A stretch of 64,000 nucleotides of DNA from Phycisphaerae bacterium (lineage in GTDB: Bacteria; Planctomycetota; Phycisphaerae; UBA1845; UTPLA1). A program made the translations under genes and the position numbers. Location of the stretch: assembly GCA_019636475.1 (NCBI GenBank), contig JAHBXN010000004.1, positions 62,001 through 126,000 on the forward strand, read 5' to 3'. Under the pieces are notes generated by a model. It was given only the letters and a program-made list of their open reading frames with translations, was not told the origin of the DNA and did no database searches. This document shows, piece after piece, positions 46,030-56,022 of the stretch. How positions within the stretch are numbered: the stretch's first letter is position 1; each line of letters opens with the position of its first letter.

Positions 46030-47529
46030 CTATGTTTTAGTCTCGCCGACAAGCTTCTCTAGACGGACCCTCGCGTCACGGTAGTTGTAGTCCTGCTGGA
46101 TGAGTGTGCCAAAAACCTTTTTTGCGGCTTCGGCCTGGCCGGACGCCTCTAAGGCCCGTCCCAGCCAGTAGTTAAGATCGTTCGCAATTGCACCGGAGCG
46201 GATCTCCATCTCGTCGACGGCTCGCTGGAGCACCTCGACCGCCTGATCGTAGAACTGTTTGCCGAAGAAACAACGGCCAATGTAGAGGCGACTTTGAGAG
46301 CGGAGTTTCGCATCGTTTCGCGATTGCTGGAAGATTGGAATCGCCTCGTCGTATCGCTTGGCCTGAAAATATCGCAGGCCGAGTTCGAATTTCACTTTCA
46401 GGTCGGTCGGATAGTGGTGAACACGGTCCTCGAAGATCTCCGTCTCGATTTGGGACTGGCGAACCATGTGCTCGTGATACGCTTGTCGGTGGTCCTGATT
46501 GGCCGGGTCGGCCTTGATACGATTCAGAATCTCGGCCAGGTGCCGATGAAACTGCTTCATCCGGATTTCATCCGCCTTGTGCTTGAAAATGTAGTTGCCG
46601 GATGATTTGTGCTCGTCTGTCAGTAGCTTGATGGCTTCATTCTCCGCGTCGTCGGTTTCCTCGCGCGTCATGAGATTAATGAGGTTCAGCAACTTGTTGG
46701 GGACATGGCGATTCGCCTCCCATTCAAGTCGCGACGCTTCCACCAACTGCCGATGCCGATCGATCGTGTGGACTTTTTTCTCTCGATCCTGAAGGTCCTG
46801 CTGGGCTTCACCGTCCTTCAGAGAATCGGAGAATCCATCGCCCTTGGCGAATTTTCCCTTGACGATCGTCAGCTTGCTGGCCGCATCGCTCATTGCCTTG
46901 GCCGGCTCAGATGAGTCCGGGTACTGCTGAGCCCAGAGTTGAGCGATCGCTGAGCAGGAACGGAGGATTTCCATCGCGCCGGCATCATTGTCATATTCAA
47001 TGGCAAGATCGGCGCAGAATTGCATGGCTTCGCAGGCGGTTTGATAATGCGAGGCTGCCATCTTCTTGCCGGTCTTGTAGGTGGCTGCGAGGATCGGGGC
47101 GATCCATTGTGCGACGACGTCGCAATGCGCTTTGGCGGCGAGTTGGAGCAGTTGCTCCATGTAAGAGACATCGTTTGGATTCAACCCGAACAGGTGAAGC
47201 GCGTTGTTGAGCGCCTTGGGGTGGTCCTTGCCGCCTGTCGGGTATTTTCGCGAGGTGAGAAAGCCGGGAGGTTTGCCACCCATCCGAACGCGATTGGTGG
47301 CAACAAGCCAGAGCTTCTTCAGGCCCTCCTCAAGGGCATCCGGCCAATATGAAAGGCCTTGAACGTAAAGCTCGATCGCGTAGTCATAGTTCCTCGCGGT
47401 CTCGGCCTTCAGCGCGTGCGCAAAGAGTTTTCGTGCGGTCGCCTGCCCCTCTCGAAAGCCGACCAGACGGTCGACGGGTCGAGCATCGCCCGCGGTCGGC
47501 GTCGTCTTGCCATCTGACTTATCGTCCAT
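46030..47529 (-). CDS. TPR-containing protein of unknown function
   Basis: About 499 residues from the ATG at 47529; the open frame continues to 47736 but the extra sequence lies in the promoter region of def. There is no signal peptide, so it is probably cytoplasmic. Residues ~20-130 contain one TPR-like region (ATARKLFAHALKAETARNYD), the middle is helical, and the C-terminal ~130 residues have clear TPR motifs (VKFELGLRYFQAKRYDEAIP, YWLGRALEASGQAEAAKKVF). It is divergent from def. Similar helical-repeat proteins are common in planctomycetes. No specific function can be assigned. Confidence 0.7.
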   Translation of the reverse strand: MDDKSDGKTTPTAGDARPVDRLVGFREGQATARKLFAHALKAETARNYDYAIELYVQGLSYWPDALEEGLKKLWLVATNRVRMGGKPPGFLTSRKYPTGGKDHPKALNNALHLFGLNPNDVSYMEQLLQLAAKAHCDVVAQWIAPILAATYKTGKKMAASHYQTACEAMQFCADLAIEYDNDAGAMEILRSCSAIAQLWAQQYPDSSEPAKAMSDAASKLTIVKGKFAKGDGFSDSLKDGEAQQDLQDREKKVHTIDRHRQLVEASRLEWEANRHVPNKLLNLINLMTREETDDAENEAIKLLTDEHKSSGNYIFKHKADEIRMKQFHRHLAEILNRIKADPANQDHRQAYHEHMVRQSQIETEIFEDRVHHYPTDLKVKFELGLRYFQAKRYDEAIPIFQQSRNDAKLRSQSRLYIGRCFFGKQFYDQAVEVLQRAVDEMEIRSGAIANDLNYWLGRALEASGQAEAAKKVFGTLIQQDYNYRDARVRLEKLVGETKT

Positions 47530-47711
47530 TGCTGGATGACTCTTCTCGGCCGCGGTTGACTGGAAAAAGCTGCGCGACCGCTGCCCGGTGTCGCCACTGC
47601 TGTCCCGCGTTGATTTCGGCCCACACCGTCCAAACCTGGCGAGGTGTTCAGAACCGACCGAGGCAGCTAAAATCATTCTAGCAGAGACGAATTGTTCATG
47701 GGAGTCCGATT

Positions 47712-48236
47712 TTGCACGGTATCCGAATCTCATCACTTCAGATCATCAAGCATCCGGACCCACGACTGAGGAAACGCAGCGCGCCGGTCGAAAAATTCGG
47801 CGATGAACTGACGCGGTTGGCGCATCGCATGTTTCAGCTCATGCACGAAAACAAGGGTGTCGGCCTGGCCGCGCCGCAAGTCGGCTTGAACTTGCGCCTC
47901 TTCGTGTTCAATGTGACGGGTGAACCAGGCGATGACACGGCAGTGGTCAACCCGCGGTTAACGGACCTCGAAGGCGAATCCGCGGCGGAGGAAGGCTGCC
48001 TCTCAATACCGGACGTCACCGTGACGATGTCTCGCGCCGAGCGATGCACGCTGACGGGTCATGATCTCGAGGGCAAGCCGATACGCCTGAACGGCGTCGA
48101 TCTCGCGGCGCGATGCTGGCAGCACGAGTGCGATCATCTCGACGGGAAGCTCATCATCGATCACATGTCCGAGGCGGACAAAATCGCCAATCGCAAGGCC
48201 ATTCGGAAGCTTGAGGAGGCTGACCGGAAGCGCTAG
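47712..48236 (+). CDS. def: Peptide deformylase
   Basis: 174 residues starting with TTG at 47712, since no ATG precedes LQIIKHPDPRLR and GGGAG lies about seven bases upstream. The enzyme removes the N-formyl group from new proteins. The three conserved motifs are present: GVGLAAPQVG, EEGCLSIP and QHECDHLDG. They supply the metal-binding Cys and the HExxH (here HECDH) histidines. fmt, which adds the formyl group, lies about 140 bases downstream on the same strand. Confidence 0.95.
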   Translation: MHGIRISSLQIIKHPDPRLRKRSAPVEKFGDELTRLAHRMFQLMHENKGVGLAAPQVGLNLRLFVFNVTGEPGDDTAVVNPRLTDLEGESAAEEGCLSIPDVTVTMSRAERCTLTGHDLEGKPIRLNGVDLAARCWQHECDHLDGKLIIDHMSEADKIANRKAIRKLEEADRKR

Positions 48237-48376
48237 TTCGGCAAGTCGCTGAAACAGACAATTTGGCGGTGCGCGGTCGTTCGTCGGGCGAGTCTAGATC
48301 ATGCAGTGCTTTCGCGGCAAGGATCGGACAATCCCAGGGCGTACGGCGCTGCCGTGATGAAAGGACCCACCGGATT

Positions 48377-49348
48377 ATGCGAATTGTGTTCTTCGGTTCC
48401 GGCGAATTTGCCATCCCCACGTTTGACTCGATCCGATTTGACGGACACGAAATCGTGACTGTCGTGTCCCAGCCGGATCGCGCCCGCGGTCGCGGGAAGG
48501 AACCGAAGCCGACGCCGCTGAAGGAGGTGGCGACGTCAGAGGGCCTGCCGGTGATTTGCCCCGAGGATGTTAACACACCGGAGATTGTTCATGAAATCAA
48601 GTCGCATAAGGCGGATCTGGCCTATGTCGCGGCCTTCGGTCAGAAGATCGGTCCGGAACTCCTGACCGCCTTTCCGGTTGGCATCGTCAATCTTCATGGA
48701 TCGCTGCTGCCGGCGTATCGAGGGGCCGCGCCCGTACAATGGGCTGTAATTCATGGCGACGAATTCACCGGTGTAACCGTTTTCCGTCTGGTCGAGAAAA
48801 TGGATGCCGGTCCGATTCTGATGCAGCGGCGGACGGGCATCGGCCCGGACGAAACGGCTGACGAACTCCATGACCGCCTCGCGCGAATCGGATGCGATGC
48901 GGTTCGGGAAACGCTCAAGCTGCTTGAATCCAATCCCGCGCATCGCGGCGAGGAGCAGGATGCGGCCAGGGCAACCATCGCGCGCAAGCTGCGCAAGAGC
49001 GATGGCTTCATCCGCTTCGACACGCCGACGATCAAGCTTTCTCATGCGATCTGCGGGCTTTGGTCGTGGCCGGGAGCCCAGTGCCGATTCGTGTCCGCAG
49101 ATGGTAAGCGTGATGAGCTTGTGACCTTGGCTCGGGCGGTGCCGTACGAGGGCCGGACTTCGCCGGCCGCCGCTCCGTCGGATTGCGGCGTCATCACTTC
49201 GATGATGAGCGTTCAGACGATCGATGGGGAGCTGGCCGTACTGGAGATCAAGCCTGCTGGCGGCAAGCTCATGTCGTGGCAGGACTATGTCAACGGTCGC
49301 CACGTTCAACCGGGAGATCGCCTTGTCCCGGTGGACGTCGGCTGCTGA
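48377..49348 (+). CDS. fmt: Methionyl-tRNA formyltransferase
   Basis: 323 residues from the ATG at 48377; sequence upstream to 48263 is not family-like. The enzyme formylates initiator Met-tRNA using 10-formyl-THF. N-terminal FFGSGEFAIPTF leads into the formyltransferase core, with catalytic Asn and His in VNLHGSLLPAYRG and Asp in EKMDAGPIL. The C-terminal OB-like domain begins near residue 210 (KSDGFIRFDTPTIKL) and binds tRNA. It is preceded by def and followed 17 bases later by the Memo gene. Confidence 0.95.
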   Translation: MRIVFFGSGEFAIPTFDSIRFDGHEIVTVVSQPDRARGRGKEPKPTPLKEVATSEGLPVICPEDVNTPEIVHEIKSHKADLAYVAAFGQKIGPELLTAFPVGIVNLHGSLLPAYRGAAPVQWAVIHGDEFTGVTVFRLVEKMDAGPILMQRRTGIGPDETADELHDRLARIGCDAVRETLKLLESNPAHRGEEQDAARATIARKLRKSDGFIRFDTPTIKLSHAICGLWSWPGAQCRFVSADGKRDELVTLARAVPYEGRTSPAAAPSDCGVITSMMSVQTIDGELAVLEIKPAGGKLMSWQDYVNGRHVQPGDRLVPVDVGC

Positions 49349-49364
49349 TCGGGAGGGCGACCTC

Positions 49365-50255
49365 ATGATGATTCGTGAGGCTGCATTCGCCGGTCGTTTC
49401 TACGACGACCGGCCTGATGCGTGTCTGGCTTCAATCAACGCATGCCTCGATCGCGGAAATGCGATGCCTGCATCCGATGCCACGGACGACTTGGATCGAA
49501 TTGTCGGGGGAGTTGTGCCGCACGCCGGCTGGATATACAGCGGACCGGTCACGGCAAAAGTGATACAGGAACTGGCCCGCAGGCCCCATCCGCAGGCCGT
49601 GGTGATTTTCGGCGCGATTCACGTGCTGCACGGGCACATCGCTTCGATCTTCCCCTCCGGAGCCTGGGAAACGCCTCTGGGTCTGGCGGGGGTGGACGAG
49701 CGATTGTCGGATCGTCTTCTGGGTCAGACCGGCCTGCTGGAAAGCAGTCCGCACTCACATGAGTTCGAGCACAGCATCGAAGTCGAGGTTCCATTCCTGC
49801 AGCATCTGCTCCCTGCCGCTCTTGTGGTGCCGATCATGGTGCCGGTGAATGACAAAGCCGTGGCACTTGGTCGCGCGGTCGGCAGGGCCTGCCGGACCTA
49901 CGGCGTCAGGGCGGCGTTTCTGTGCTCAACGGACCTGACGCATTACGGGCCCGGCTTTTCGTTCACGCCTCAGGGCAGCGGCCCGGCGGCATTGCAATGG
50001 TCTAAGGACGTGAGCGATCGGCGAATGATCGACTTGATTCTCGAAATGCGATCGGAGGATGCCGTCGAAGAGTCCGTGATCCATCGAAACGCATGCGGTG
50101 GGGGTGCCATTGGCGCGACTCTGGCCGCCTGTCAGGCCTACGGAGCGACATCCGCCCGGCTCCTGGCCCACACCGCGAGTCACGAGGTCAGCCGGGACTT
50201 ATCACTCGCATCGGTCCGCGACACCGTCGGTTACGCCGGAATCGTCTTCGGTTGA
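49365..50255 (+). CDS. amrB: AmmeMemoRadiSam system protein B (Memo family)
   Basis: 296 residues from the first of two adjacent ATGs; GGGAGG lies about eight bases upstream. Memo-family hallmarks are GGVVPHAGWIYSG, HSIEVEVPFLQHLLP, STDLTHYGPGFSF and HRNACGGGAIGA. In homologues these conserved His and Cys residues form a metal or nucleophile site. In bacteria Memo often occurs beside an AMMECR1 protein and a radical SAM protein, neither of which is adjacent here; a radical SAM gene lies at 57896. The enzyme's reaction is not settled, though copper redox and dioxygenase roles have been proposed. Confidence 0.85.
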   Translation: MMIREAAFAGRFYDDRPDACLASINACLDRGNAMPASDATDDLDRIVGGVVPHAGWIYSGPVTAKVIQELARRPHPQAVVIFGAIHVLHGHIASIFPSGAWETPLGLAGVDERLSDRLLGQTGLLESSPHSHEFEHSIEVEVPFLQHLLPAALVVPIMVPVNDKAVALGRAVGRACRTYGVRAAFLCSTDLTHYGPGFSFTPQGSGPAALQWSKDVSDRRMIDLILEMRSEDAVEESVIHRNACGGGAIGATLAACQAYGATSARLLAHTASHEVSRDLSLASVRDTVGYAGIVFG

Positions 50256-50272
50256 CGGACCTCGGACGCCTC

Positions 50273-52822
50273 CTAGGGCATCGGTACGCACACACCCTCA
50301 AGCAGATAGTTGACGAACTCCTGTACGTCGGAATCGTCCATCGCCCCGCCGAACGGCATGGCGGTATCGGCGCAGTCCGTCAACGGCATCTGCTCCAGGT
50401 ACATCGCGACGAACATCTCAATATCGCGCGCGTCCAGCTCGTTATTCGCATCGACATCGCCGAGGCAGTCACAGGATGGCGCGGCCGGCGCCTGCGGAAC
50501 CAGCGTCATGCCCGAAACTTCGGTCGGAACACCGGGCTTGAAGAGGCCGATCGTCAACGTGCCGGTTGTGGGCGGGGCAGCCGCGTCAAATCGATAGTTG
50601 TAAAGATTGGCCCAGCGCAGCGCGTTGGACAACTGGCTCGTCGCGAAGGTCGTCGTTTCCCATCGGACATAGTTCGTTCCGACCGTCGATGTCCAGTCCG
50701 TGCTCTGAATGGAACCGGCGATGGTCCCGATGCCGTCGCCGCTGTGGTGATCGACATCGTGGAATCCGACATTGGTGATGGCAACGCCCTCGGGCACACC
50801 CACGGTCACGGATTGGCCCGAACGGTCAGAATTATAGTTGTAGAGCGCGTACTCATAATTCCAGATGCCGCCGCCCAGGTCGGTCGACTTTGCCGCCAGG
50901 ATGAATCGACCCTCGTTGGGCACGTCAATCATCGTTTCGACCACATCAGGGTCCTGGAGCTTCCACAGGCTGATTGATGGAATGGTTCGGTAATCCGGCC
51001 CGGTCATCGTGAGGTTGAAGACGGATCCGGAAGGATTCGCGACGGTCACTTCACGGGATGATGCGTTGTTTAGCCCGTTGCTGTGTGTCGCATCGTCCGA
51101 GGTGATGTAGTGTCCTTCGATGAAGTACTTCGCACCGACATTCTGAGCGGGAATCAGGTCGGCGTCCTTCACCTGCAATCTGCGACCGATCGTCGCCTGC
51201 GCGCCCGGAGGCGGGAACTGGACCGCGGTCGTGAACGGATAGGGAAACGATCCGGTGAAGGCGTTGATGTGACCGCGCGGTCCAAGTCGCGATGTCGTTC
51301 CGTTGAGATCATAATTATACGGATCGGAACAGCCGACGCCGAGTGTCTCGCCCGTGAAGGGATCGGGCGGGATGCAACCGAGATTGCAGAAATTCTCAGT
51401 CAAAGCCAGGAAGCCGTGTTTGACCCATGACATGCCGATCTGTTCGAATCGACCGTCCTTCAGGCGGTAAAGCTGTTGTCCAATGACGGGGTGCTTGTTG
51501 TTCAATGCATTCCACTGCACTTCGACGTCGCCGGGATTGCAGGAGATGGTGCCGACACTGTAAGCCGAGATGCCCAGGCTCGCATTTCGGCCCCAGAGAC
51601 GCAGCTTGTTCCAGTCCGGGTGAGCGGGGCTGCCTCCGGTGCCGAAGAGTCCGCCGACGATCACGTCGGGGCCGACCGGGCACGGGCAAATCAACTCAAG
51701 CGTCACACTGCCGCGTGAAGGATTGTTCGTGATGTCGCAATAAGCCGTCGAATGGGCGAACGACGGTTCTTCGCAGGACGCCACCTGAATGTAGTAGGTT
51801 CGTTCGGGAACAAGACTGCCGATGCAGATGGATGCCTGTGCACCGCACTCATCTTCGCCGCAGCCCAACTCCTCCACCGCGGTCGGACAGCCATTTTCTC
51901 CATCGTACAACGCGACAAGTGTATTTTGGGCGCCCGTGCTGCTGCAGGTTCGGATCTGAATCGAACCATGGGGCGAGACAAACTTGAACCACATGGTCCC
52001 GTAGCCTTGTTTTCCGCCGTTGTAGAAGCACGGGAAGATCGGGTCTTCGGCTGATGTGGTCGCGAAGGAGTTGTCAAAAGTGATGATATCATCGCAGGGA
52101 AGTTCGATGGCGTTAATGCAGGTGTCGTTTTCCGGGGCTTCACCGCTCGTGATGACCATCGTGCCGCTGCCTTGGGCCCCGTTGTATCCGCCGATTCGAA
52201 TGTAATAGTACTCGCCGACTGTCATATCGAACGCGACACGGGATGCCAGGGCGACGCCGCAATAGTCGTCGTCGCAGGCAATTGCCGCTTCGGTTTCGGA
52301 CGGGCATTCCAGCCGGGCATAGATCGCCATCTTCGTGTCGTAATTCGCCCCGCAAAGGCTGATTGTGACTCGACCGTTGTAAGGCGCCTGGTAGAGGAAC
52401 CAGATGTCCGCCTGAACAGTTCCGCCGTCGGCAAATCCGAAGTTACAGAAGGTATCACTGAGGCCCGGCGTTGAAGTCGCGCCGACCGTACTGAAGGGAT
52501 GGCTGCCTTCCGCGACTAGAATCGCATTGGCGCACAAATCGTTCGCCGGTCCGCCGCGCGGGGCGCCGTCCGTTTCGGCTGGATCCGGTGGATTCGCCGC
52601 TCCGGAGAGTTTCAACTGCAACTCTTCCGCCGTGTAAAATCGGCCGCCTTTCCACTCGCCACTCGGCGCCGCATCGTGAGTTCGCAGGACGGCCGGACCT
52701 TGTGTTTCAGCGGCGACTTCAATGGAGACGCGCGGGTCCTCAGCTTCTTGCGCCGCCGCCCAGTTGCCGATGCCGATCCATGACGACAGTCCGATGAAAA
52801 ATGAAACGCCAAGCCGCATCAT
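50273..52822 (-). CDS. Large secreted multidomain protein with C-terminal dockerin-like repeat
   Basis: 849 residues. A signal peptide ends near NWAAAQ. The N-terminal ~350 residues include PPC-like beta domains with paired Cys and FWFxYxxP-type segments (DIWFLYQAPYNGRVTISLCG, MWFKFVSPHGSIQIRTCSST). A central beta domain starts near DWNKLRLWGRNASLG. The final ~60 residues look like a dockerin: GDVDANNELDARDIEMF and then DDSDVQEFVNYLLEG, two calcium-loop-like segments. Dockerins anchor to cohesin-bearing scaffolds; in planctomycetes the partner is often unclear. There is no catalytic motif. It converges with the Memo gene, ending 17 bases after it. Confidence 0.78.
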   Translation of the reverse strand: MMRLGVSFFIGLSSWIGIGNWAAAQEAEDPRVSIEVAAETQGPAVLRTHDAAPSGEWKGGRFYTAEELQLKLSGAANPPDPAETDGAPRGGPANDLCANAILVAEGSHPFSTVGATSTPGLSDTFCNFGFADGGTVQADIWFLYQAPYNGRVTISLCGANYDTKMAIYARLECPSETEAAIACDDDYCGVALASRVAFDMTVGEYYYIRIGGYNGAQGSGTMVITSGEAPENDTCINAIELPCDDIITFDNSFATTSAEDPIFPCFYNGGKQGYGTMWFKFVSPHGSIQIRTCSSTGAQNTLVALYDGENGCPTAVEELGCGEDECGAQASICIGSLVPERTYYIQVASCEEPSFAHSTAYCDITNNPSRGSVTLELICPCPVGPDVIVGGLFGTGGSPAHPDWNKLRLWGRNASLGISAYSVGTISCNPGDVEVQWNALNNKHPVIGQQLYRLKDGRFEQIGMSWVKHGFLALTENFCNLGCIPPDPFTGETLGVGCSDPYNYDLNGTTSRLGPRGHINAFTGSFPYPFTTAVQFPPPGAQATIGRRLQVKDADLIPAQNVGAKYFIEGHYITSDDATHSNGLNNASSREVTVANPSGSVFNLTMTGPDYRTIPSISLWKLQDPDVVETMIDVPNEGRFILAAKSTDLGGGIWNYEYALYNYNSDRSGQSVTVGVPEGVAITNVGFHDVDHHSGDGIGTIAGSIQSTDWTSTVGTNYVRWETTTFATSQLSNALRWANLYNYRFDAAAPPTTGTLTIGLFKPGVPTEVSGMTLVPQAPAAPSCDCLGDVDANNELDARDIEMFVAMYLEQMPLTDCADTAMPFGGAMDDSDVQEFVNYLLEGVCVPMP

Positions 52823-53371
52823 GTAGACTCCTCACCCCGTACCCTGCAATCGGCAGCGATTTTTGCTGCTCCGGACTTCCTGAGCCGCAATGCCCTGGTG
52901 TCATTGGCGAAGCACTTCGGCTCCGGAACGGCCACGGCGGCACGCTGAAGTAAGCGGCTCAAAGCCCACCTGTGAAGCGCCCGGTCAAGAAGCGGGTTGC
53001 CAATGCGATCTTCTGACCTTGGTATTTTCGGCTGATAATCGACCGATACACCGCCGAAATGCTCCCAAACATCTCGAAGCGCGGCGATATCGGGTCAACG
53101 CCAGAGGCGGTCCATTGGCCAATCGACGGTCGGCCGGCCACGCCGGGCAAAGCTACAAGAGTTTTCAATCAGCGCTTCCGACAATCATATCGCGCCGACG
53201 TCCCCTAAATCAACGAATGGATGTTCTAGCGTAACATCTTCACGATTTCGCGATTCAGGGTCCGAAATTCACGGTCTGTGCGTATACGCTCGCAAGAAAG
53301 TACACTCGGCGATTCGTGCCGGGATTACACTTGACGGTTCAACTCGACTTTTCGCAGGTAACATACATGCC
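52823..53371. other. Intergenic region between the secreted protein and the glycosylase
   Basis: About 550 bases, divergent genes on either side. Short frames on both strands overlap and have no ribosome-binding site. No repeat, hairpin with T-run or known RNA is recognised, so promoters for both flanking genes are assumed to lie here. Confidence 0.45.
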
Positions 53372-54286
53372 ATGCCGGAATTGCCCGACATCGAAGCTTA
53401 CCTCGCGGCGATCGGTCGTCGAATCGTGGGCCAAACCCTGAAGCGGGCTCGAATCGCCCAGCCTTTCTTTCTGCGCACTGCGGAGCCGCCGATAGAGGCC
53501 GTCTGCGACCGAGAGGTGGCGCGGGTTTGTCGCATTGGAAAGCGGGTGGTGATTTCGTTGAATGGCGATCACCACCTCGTGATTCATCTCATGATTGCCG
53601 GACGCTTTCGGTGGGGCGGTGCGGGCTCGGTGTTGATTCCGCGGGTCGGCCTCGCCGCGTTCGATTTCCCGACAGGCACGCTTCATGTGACCGAGGCCGG
53701 CAGCAAACATCGCGCGTCGCTTTATGTTGTCGTTGGTGAGGCTGCACTGCGGCAGCATGATCCTGGCGGCATCGAGCCGATGTCCGCCACTCTGGATCAA
53801 TTCATGGCGGCCGTTCGTCGAGAGCACCATACCCTGAAACGGACTCTCACCGATCCAAGGATTTTCGCGGGAATCGGAAATGCCTATTCTGATGAGATAA
53901 TTCATGCGGCGAGGCTTTCGCCCTTGAGGCTCACGGGGGCGATGAGCGACGACGAGATAATCCGCCTGTTCAATGCCACCCGGGATACGCTCGCGCATTG
54001 GACGAACGCTCTCACAGCCTCATTCATCGCGAAATTCCCCGGCGCGGGTGACGTGACGGCATTCCGCGATGGCTTCGCCGTGCATGGGAGGTTTAATCAA
54101 CCCTGCCGGGTCTGCGAAACAGCCATTCAGCGGATTCGATATGCCGACAACGAAACGAATTACTGTCCTGCCTGCCAGACTCAGGGCCGCATCCTCGCCG
54201 ATCGATCTCTCTCCCGACTGCTGCGGAAGGACTGGCCTAGGACAGTTGAGGAATTGGAGCGCGGCGGCGAGCGGTCCGGAGCTTGA
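53372..54286 (+). CDS. Fpg/Nei-family DNA glycosylase
   Basis: 304 residues. It removes oxidised bases and cleaves the abasic site. The N-terminus is PELPDIEAYL with the catalytic Pro and Glu, and GKRVV holds a conserved Lys. The helix-two-turn-helix region includes FAGIGNAYSDEI. The zinc finger has CRVCETAIQRI and NYCPACQTQGR. The PELPDIE start is more Nei-like than the PELPEVE of Fpg. It ends about 85 bases before tRNA-Phe on the opposite strand. Confidence 0.9.
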   Translation: MPELPDIEAYLAAIGRRIVGQTLKRARIAQPFFLRTAEPPIEAVCDREVARVCRIGKRVVISLNGDHHLVIHLMIAGRFRWGGAGSVLIPRVGLAAFDFPTGTLHVTEAGSKHRASLYVVVGEAALRQHDPGGIEPMSATLDQFMAAVRREHHTLKRTLTDPRIFAGIGNAYSDEIIHAARLSPLRLTGAMSDDEIIRLFNATRDTLAHWTNALTASFIAKFPGAGDVTAFRDGFAVHGRFNQPCRVCETAIQRIRYADNETNYCPACQTQGRILADRSLSRLLRKDWPRTVEELERGGERSGA

Positions 54287-54370
54287 AGGCCCATGATGGC
54301 GAGACGAAACTCGCCGTCTGCCACACCTGCTGGGACGAAACTCACGGCGATCTTCACGGAGAGATGGGAA

Positions 54371-54443
<73 letters not shown>

Positions 54444-54468
54444 GCCGTATTTCGACGGCTGGTCCGCC

Positions 54469-54502
54469 CACGGCTGATCGTTCCTTTGGCGGATCAGCCG
54501 TG
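54469..54502. repeat. 11-bp perfect inverted repeat upstream of tRNA-Phe
   Basis: CACGGCTGATC and GATCAGCCGTG flank a 12-base spacer. No T-run follows on either strand, so it is not a typical terminator. It may be a protein-binding or cruciform site. Confidence 0.6.
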
Positions 54503-54624
54503 CTACGGAAGCTCCGTATTCTTACAGGCTTTTTCCCGGTCTGCAAGTGGAAGCCGCCGCTGTTGATTCCGCGGGGAAACGCGAATGAGACGCTGCCCGA
54601 ATGGCCGCGCGATCTCGATACCGG

Positions 54625-56022
54625 TCATTCGTTCATATCAGTTCGCCTCAGCAATGCGGCGAAGCCTCCGTCGAAATCCGCCGAGGGCAGCGTGAACAGT
54701 GTTTCGGCAGCGGTCCACTCGGGGTGCCCGGCGAGGAAGCGCGTGACCTGGTCCTCGTTCTCCTCGCGTTCCAGCGAGCAGGTTGAATAGACAATCCGTG
54801 TGTTTGGGCCGGCCAGTTCGCCGGCGCGATCCAGAATTCCGGCTTGAATCTCGGCAACCTCATCGAGCGATCGCCTTCCGGCGCGGTATCGAGCCTCTGG
54901 ACGGCGAGCCAGGACGCCCGTATTCGAACACGGGGCATCGACCACGATCACATCGGGGCGTTTTCCCAGATTAGCGATCGCCGAGTCCAATTCGTCGAGC
55001 GGCGATGTCCCGATGATTGAAATACCCAATCGATCCGCCGCTGATTCGATCGATTTCAGCTTCGCGGTGTTGATGTCGGTCGCAAGAACGACCCCCGAGT
55101 TGTCCATTCTTTCGGCCGCTTGTGTACTCTTTGTGCCGACTCCCGCACAGAGGTCCAGCACAAACTCGCCGGGTTTTGGATTTGCAAGTCGTATCGCCAC
55201 TCGCGCAGTGGCGTCCTGCGGTTGGCACAGTCCGGCCCGCATCGCTTCAAGTTTTGATGCGGCTGCGGCTTCTCGAATCAGGACACCCTCGCCGTCGGAT
55301 GCGATTTCAGCGCGTATTCCCGCCCCATTGAGCGCCTCGCTCAGCGCCTTCGGATTCGTCCGAAGCCGGTTGGCACGTAGCGCGAGAACCGGGCGTCGCT
55401 GGCCGGCGGCAAGTATCGCGCGGCAAAGTGCGGGCTTGAATCGCCGGTGCCATCGCTCGACCAGCCAGGGCGGATGGGCATATACCGCGATCAGATGATC
55501 CAGCGGTCGCCTGGATGGATCCGGAAAAACATCATCGGTGAACAGGCGTCCATGATCGACGTCGAGCGGCAGGAAACGCCGAGCGGACAGTTCGTCTGCT
55601 CGAGGGATCACGGCACCGCGAACTTCCGCCACGTGCCGAAGCACCGCATTCGCGACAGCCGCGGCCCCCTTGCCATAGCGCCGGGACATCTTCACGCTTT
55701 CATCAACGGCCGCATACTCCGGAATTCGGTCGAGCCAGCAGATTTGATAAATTCCGACCGCCACGATCATCCGCAACCCGACGGGAAGGCCGATCCATCG
55801 CCCGCGATAGTACTTCGCCGCGAGGTGTTCACACGTGATTCGATTGCGCGAGACCCCGATCGCGAGCTCGGCCGCGAGTGCCGCGTCCGCATCGGAAAGT
55901 GGCATCTGAGCTTGAAGCTCAGCGAGCAGATCGTGGCACATTTCGTCGCCGTCGTAGGAATCGATGAGCACGCGAACTGCTCGGCCGCGCGCCGTGCTTT
56001 CAAGGGGTTTGGTTTGACTCAT
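54625..56022 (-). CDS. rsmB: 16S rRNA (cytosine-5) methyltransferase RsmB/Sun family
   Basis: About 465 residues from the ATG at 56022. The N-terminal ~130 residues form a NusB-like RNA-binding domain, and the C-terminal half is a SAM-dependent methyltransferase. Motif I is DLCAGVGTKSTQAA; motif IV is DAPCSNTGVLARRPEARYR with the catalytic Cys in PC; motif VI has STCSLEREENED with the second Cys. RsmB methylates C967 of 16S rRNA. In many genomes it follows fmt and def; here fmt and def are about 6 kb away. Confidence 0.93.
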   Translation of the reverse strand: MSQTKPLESTARGRAVRVLIDSYDGDEMCHDLLAELQAQMPLSDADAALAAELAIGVSRNRITCEHLAAKYYRGRWIGLPVGLRMIVAVGIYQICWLDRIPEYAAVDESVKMSRRYGKGAAAVANAVLRHVAEVRGAVIPRADELSARRFLPLDVDHGRLFTDDVFPDPSRRPLDHLIAVYAHPPWLVERWHRRFKPALCRAILAAGQRRPVLALRANRLRTNPKALSEALNGAGIRAEIASDGEGVLIREAAAASKLEAMRAGLCQPQDATARVAIRLANPKPGEFVLDLCAGVGTKSTQAAERMDNSGVVLATDINTAKLKSIESAADRLGISIIGTSPLDELDSAIANLGKRPDVIVVDAPCSNTGVLARRPEARYRAGRRSLDEVAEIQAGILDRAGELAGPNTRIVYSTCSLEREENEDQVTRFLAGHPEWTAAETLFTLPSADFDGGFAALLRRTDMNE

